Positions 59,501 through 64,000 of a stretch of 64,000 bases of DNA are shown one piece after another. The first letter of the stretch is position 1, and each line of letters opens with the position of its first letter. Origin of the DNA: Rhynochetos jubatus (Eukaryota > Chordata > Aves > Eurypygiformes > Rhynochetidae); contig CM050656.1 of assembly GCA_027574665.1 (NCBI GenBank), positions 14,087,501-14,151,500 on the forward strand, given 5' to 3'. Made by a program: the position numbers and the translations under genes. A model generated the notes under the pieces. It saw nothing but the letters and a program-made list of their open reading frames with translations. It was not told the origin of the DNA and ran no database searches.

Positions 59501-62500
59501 TCTGGTAAAGGAATGTGAAGAGTTAATGAATAGGAGGGACTCAGGGAGCAGTGTTAGTGGAAAAATACTGGAGGCATTTATTTTTTAAATCAGTTAGGTT
59601 TGAATTTTTATGGACTGTATTTGATCCCAAAGATTCTGGGTGGGAGGAAGCCTGGGTCCCTGGGATCCAACCTCAGAATGCTACTGGTGAAAAAATGATG
59701 GCAAAAAGGGCTTCCCAACTAACTTTTTTCTTTCAGGATCTTTTGGCTACCTCTTCATACACTGATATTTTGTTCTATTTTTGCACCTTTGGATATTTTT
59801 TTTTTATTGTTCCCTATAATATTGTCAGACATCATATATCTTCGCATAGTCTCCACTGCTGTTTAGAAGAATGTTAAATCTCTTTCTCCACTCTTGACTT
59901 TATTTTTGAAGCTTCAAAAATGTCCTAACAGGCTTAAACTTTTTGACACCCAACCTTCTTCTCTTGGATGACTAATCCAATACAGGAATATTGGATAGAT
60001 ATTTTTATCTTGAAATGCTTTCACTAAAGTCATATTCTCCCTGAATCTGTTGTTTTCTACTCCTCCTATCTCCAGACTTCCTTTCCCAAAGGATTTTATT
60101 GTATATACTCTGGGGTATATTGTTCATGACTGTTCATTTACTCTGAGAGAATAATGGAAGTTTTGTGAAAAAGGGAAAGGTAACTAGTCTGGTTAAACAA
60201 GAAAACTTGTCTACTTCAAGAAGAATTAATAAAAAGAAACAAGAAGAAAGGATATTTCTAGTGGTTTCTTGAGTGCCAGATCTGACAATGTTCAACAGGA
60301 AACTAACACCAAATAATGTAAAATACTGGAAACTGCAATGACACGCTGCATTTTCTGTTCTGTCGTAAGGAAGCTGAATGTGAATTTTAGTTCTTTTAAA
60401 GTGTCAGGCCAGAATAATAGTATTTGTTAATTCTTGATAAAGGCAAATCTTCTGATAGCATTGCAGCGAAATAAATATTGAAGTGCCTGTTAAAACTTTT
60501 GAAGAAGTTTTTTTTAGAAGTCACAGATAGGGTGTAGGTAGCAAAACCACTGTGTAGGGTGGATGAGAACAATGACAGGCAGATTGTACCTTCCATGGTT
60601 TGTACCGCAAGTGCCTATCAAAAGTGAAAACAAAGATTTTTTTTGGAAGATCTTTGAAGTTATTTTTAAAGGGACTAGGTTTAAAAGGCCAGCATAATTC
60701 TTTGTTCATATTCTGAGAAGCCTGATTTTGAGCTGCTCAGTTGAAGGTGAGAAGACTTCTAATTCCTTTCATCACTTTTAAGTTTACTGAATTTTTCACA
60801 TTTTATGTTAAAAAAAAAATAAATTCTCGGGCATGAGCATTGCCTGAAGTGAGATTTAAAAAACAAACAAACAAAGAAGAATCTGAAAACAATGGGGGCT
60901 ATCTGGAGTGTGGAAAAATATTCTATTGGAATAAAATTCCTGTAATCACTTATTGTGCAGCTGTTACAAGAAGCAGAGGGGGGGAGAGGGAGGGGAGTGG
61001 AGGCAATTTGGCACGGAGCTGTCACCCTCTGAGAACCAGAAAAGTTTTCTTCAAGTTGGCAAGCATCTGCTAAGTGCCTTGGCAGTCAGTAGGTTTGATT
61101 TGCCTTGGGAATTACGCCTTGCAAACGTCAGCGTGTGAGCAGGCCTGTTGTGCACACTGTTGCCCACAGCTGCGCCGCGCAGTCAGCTGCCGGGGAAACG
61201 GGGCTGTCTGCAGCGGGTGACGGAGGGGGCCGGACAGCTGTGGTGGTCCTGTGTGTGTCAAACAGGTGAAGCAGGGTTCAGCTTTGCACATCCATATACA
61301 TCAGGTGTACAGCTTGTGTGTGGAACCAGGATGGTGCGCTAGCACTGGCTGCGCGGTGAGACAGCCCGCTGTCGCTGGGGGTCAGCACAAGCTATTCGGA
61401 ACCGGACACCGGACAGTGAGGTTCTTTCCGCAGAAGTGTGTTTCCTTACATCAGGTGCATCTGGGAAGGTGAACGTGCTGTGATAGATGTAGTACATTAA
61501 ATGTACCCTGGTAGTGCTAATTACAGTTGCTCAATACGGTTGAAAACGCTTTTACTTGGGACCGCTGCTTTCACAGAGCAGTGATGTTCTGACTCCCGCG
61601 TGACTGCGTTGAAAGTTGTCTTGATTGTCTGAGTGTAGTGGGTTTTGTTTTCAAGTTTGGTAAATCTCTAATAAACTCTTCTTAAGATTCTATTTAATCA
61701 TTTAATCAGTCTTTAAAGAAAATTGTGTTTGAAGTAACTTTTTTTGTTAATGATGGTTTATTACTGTGTAATTCTGAGGTTTCAGCTAGGGCAGTTGAAC
61801 TGTAATATCATGCTGGGTTATCTTGTTTTATTGCTGCTGTCTATGTCCTATGACTCTTTCATATATCTTGACCAATTTGTCTTAAAACTGGCTAAATTCC
61901 TTGTTCCCACTCTGCTGGAACACTTTCCTAGATCCTCTGTTGATGGCAGCTTTTTTAAAAAGTAACTGGAGTAACTATATCTAGACATGTTTGCTCTAGT
62001 GTCACCTTGCACAACTCTTCTCCCTGCATCCCTCTCCCAGTGTCTATATAGAGTAACTTCATATTCTGGGTCACATCCAGAAATGTGTGAAGTTTAAATC
62101 ACTCCCATCACTTCATTACCTCCAGGATTGCTCCTCTGCAAGTACCTTCTTGTGCTGCAGTGTCAGGGGATTTAGGGTGGTGTTGATAGGAAAATATTTG
62201 TCTTTGCTTGTCAGGAACAAAAGTCCCCGGTTTAATGCCTGTTTCCCATCCAGATGCCTCTGAGTCAGTATCCTAGGAACCTCACAGGGGGGACAGAAAG
62301 GATCAGTGCAACAGGTATAGGGTTTCTTCTGGCAGGGAAACGGGTCTTGAGAGTCCTTGAGAACCACTGGAGGTGCTGGGGAAGCTGGGTACACTCGAAC
62401 TGTCTCGATCACAGCCATTTGTCAAGATTTGTGAAAATTTTCCTTGGTCTACTTTGTGTGATTTGGCACGCTGCGGTTCAGTTTGTAGCCTCGCGTCTGA

Positions 62501-64000
62501 ACGTAGTTAGAACCAAACCATCGAATTTCTTCAGAACTACTGCTGCTGACATCTACAGTGTGGAATATGGCTCAAGTTTGCTTATAGCTGGTTACAAGTT
62601 TGCATAACAGCAAACAGTGTTTGCCAGAAGTTCATAACTGTCAGTAAACTTGAGCAGAGTTTCAGGTCAACAAAATAATATTAAATACATCTAATAAAAC
62701 TTTATAGCAGGGGAAGCTTCTTTTCCTTTTTATCAGGGAGATGGTTGCGATGCAACGCAGACAGCAGACTGTCCCAGTGAAGGTGGTCTTCTGTGGCTTC
62801 AGGACTTTCTTCCCTTTCTCTCACACTGTAATACATGTTTTCCACTTGGATATCCCTCTCAGGAAAGGCTAGAAGCTATGAAATCTTTGTGTGAGACTTG
62901 AATTCGATATGCTCGTGAAGGAAGTGGTAGATACTTGGTGTGTAACAAAAGATGGAGGACATGCAGTTTAAGGCAGGTGTATAAAGTAATCATGAAATGA
63001 AGCAGACTTTGAGGGCTTCATCTATTGCACAATACTGTAATTTCTTGTGAATATTAACAGTGGCAGTGGAGCAGAGATAGAACTCCGAAAATAAACTGTA
63101 TTCAGCAGTGCTGTTTGTGCTGAGTCGGTTTTAGAGAGTCTTCTGCGTCCCTCCAAACACAATAGCCTGCTGCCAGTAGTTCTTCTGGCCTAGCCTGATC
63201 AGGAGAAACTCCTGTGCTGACCCTTATCCATCAGAGAGGTGCAGATATCCTGACTGAGAGGGTTTTCAGTCCTGAGAGCTTTTATTTGTTCTAATATCCC
63301 TGGATTGCCAGCATCCAGTGTTGCTTGGGATGGACTTGCCATTTATCCTGGAGTCTGGGAAACTGTGCAGGGGCTAAAGGTGAGGGATGAGCCCAGCAGC
63401 TAAGGACTATATCCTCAGCAGTGACCCCAGTGTAGCCATTTCCAGACTAAAGTCTGAAACTTGATAAATTCTGATACTTTGGTGTTAAATAAGAGAAAAT
63501 GCTGGACAGCATGGGTATACAAGATACCACAGTCTACCTCTGATGTGTCAGACCTCTCTGCCTTAACTTCCCTGGGTACCAAGATGTTCCTGGTCTTTGC
63601 TGGCTCTGGTTTATTGTGCACAGCACCAAGGCCTTTCCTATCCTCTGCACAATTTGAATCACCTGGCTGCGACTTCCAGAAATAACTTGGATCTCTTTCA
63701 CTTCCTAGTGGCTTAAGCAGAAACTTTCCCAGCCTTGAGGGTGCTGTAAATTAAAGATTTGCTTTTCAGAGCTGGAGGTGGTAATAACTGAAGCACTAAC
63801 AGAAGAATAATGTGCCTCACAATAAATGCCTCAGTCTCTTTACCAACTGGAGATGTTTTTTGGGACTAAAAAATGAAACTAAAGTTAATTAAAATTAAAT
63901 TAAATTAAGCTGAAAAATTAAGCAAATCTGTTTGAGGTTATATGGTAGTTTCTTGAAAGCACAACTTCTTTTCAGGCAGTTGCAAACATACTGTGTCCAG
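56545..64000 (+). other. GIPC2: GIPC2 intron 5 (to window end)
   Basis: This is non-coding sequence; the final GIPC2 exon was not found. It includes a possible conserved element at about 58,790-58,990 and a CpG-rich patch at about 61,140-61,440. A 100-codon minus-strand ORF at 62116-62418 is unrecognised. No CR1 was recognised. Confidence 0.8.
61140..61440. promoter_or_regulatory. Intronic CpG-rich patch
   Basis: CpG density and GC content rise abruptly over about 300 bp in an otherwise AT-rich, CpG-poor intron, with clusters such as GCTGCGCCGCGCAG and GGAACCGGACACCGGACAG. It resembles a small orphan CpG island. No ORF or repeat family was recognised. Confidence 0.4.

Noticed and set aside
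62116..62418. 100-codon minus-strand ORF in GIPC2 intron 5
   Set aside because: It has no domain or splice evidence and is most likely chance.

Overview
The window is genomic DNA from a bird. CR1 retroposon copies, the dominant avian LINE family, occur in both orientations. The exon sequences encode clear vertebrate FUBP1, DNAJB4 and GIPC2 proteins in the gene order known from amniotes (FUBP1 on the minus strand, DNAJB4 then GIPC2 on the plus strand). An LTR-like element at 52.4-53.4 kb resembles a type I associate with neoavian rather than galliform genomes, so Neoaves is the more likely clade. That last step is inference from memory of repeat families.

Layout. 1-1,670: 5' end of FUBP1 on the minus strand (coding exons 1 and 2; the rest lies left of the window). 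About 970-2,750: one CpG island covering the FUBP1 start, probably shared with a distal DNAJB4 start. 2.8-22.4 kb: an AT-rich stretch with no coding exon that I recognise, taken as the long 5' intron of a distal DNAJB4 transcript. It holds two CR1 copies, an LTR-like fragment, and several notable inverted and tandem repeats. 22.1-28.0 kb: a compact second DNAJB4 promoter (CRE-like, heat-shock-element-like and TATA-like motifs), then the whole 339-codon DNAJB4 reading frame in three exons. 28.0-about 31.9 kb: probable long 3'UTR interrupted by a degraded CR1. 32-39 kb: intergenic, with two CR1 pieces and one exon-like open segment. 39.0-64.0 kb: the first five coding exons of GIPC2 (266 codons plus one base); the last exon, which should encode the end of the GH2 domain, was not found and probably lies to the right.

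The genes are functionally separate. FUBP1 is a KH-domain DNA/RNA-binding regulator of MYC transcription and splicing. DNAJB4 (HLJ1) is a cytosolic type II Hsp40 co-chaperone. GIPC2 is a PDZ adaptor linking membrane-protein tails to myosin VI. Their adjacency reflects old synteny, plus one probable shared FUBP1/DNAJB4 promoter.

The most interesting unexplained items are: (1) a 60-codon open segment with a splice acceptor, a stop codon and a C-terminal hydrophobic tail inside GIPC2 intron 2, in phase with GIPC2 exon 2, which could be an undescribed alternative last exon or a nested gene's last exon; (2) a 46-codon exon-like segment with strong splice sites between DNAJB4 and GIPC2; (3) three back-to-back perfect inverted repeats within 81 bp; (4) a heat-shock-type proximal promoter for DNAJB4; (5) a start-overlapping uORF in GIPC2. 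Both exon candidates rest on reading frame and splice signals alone and could be chance.
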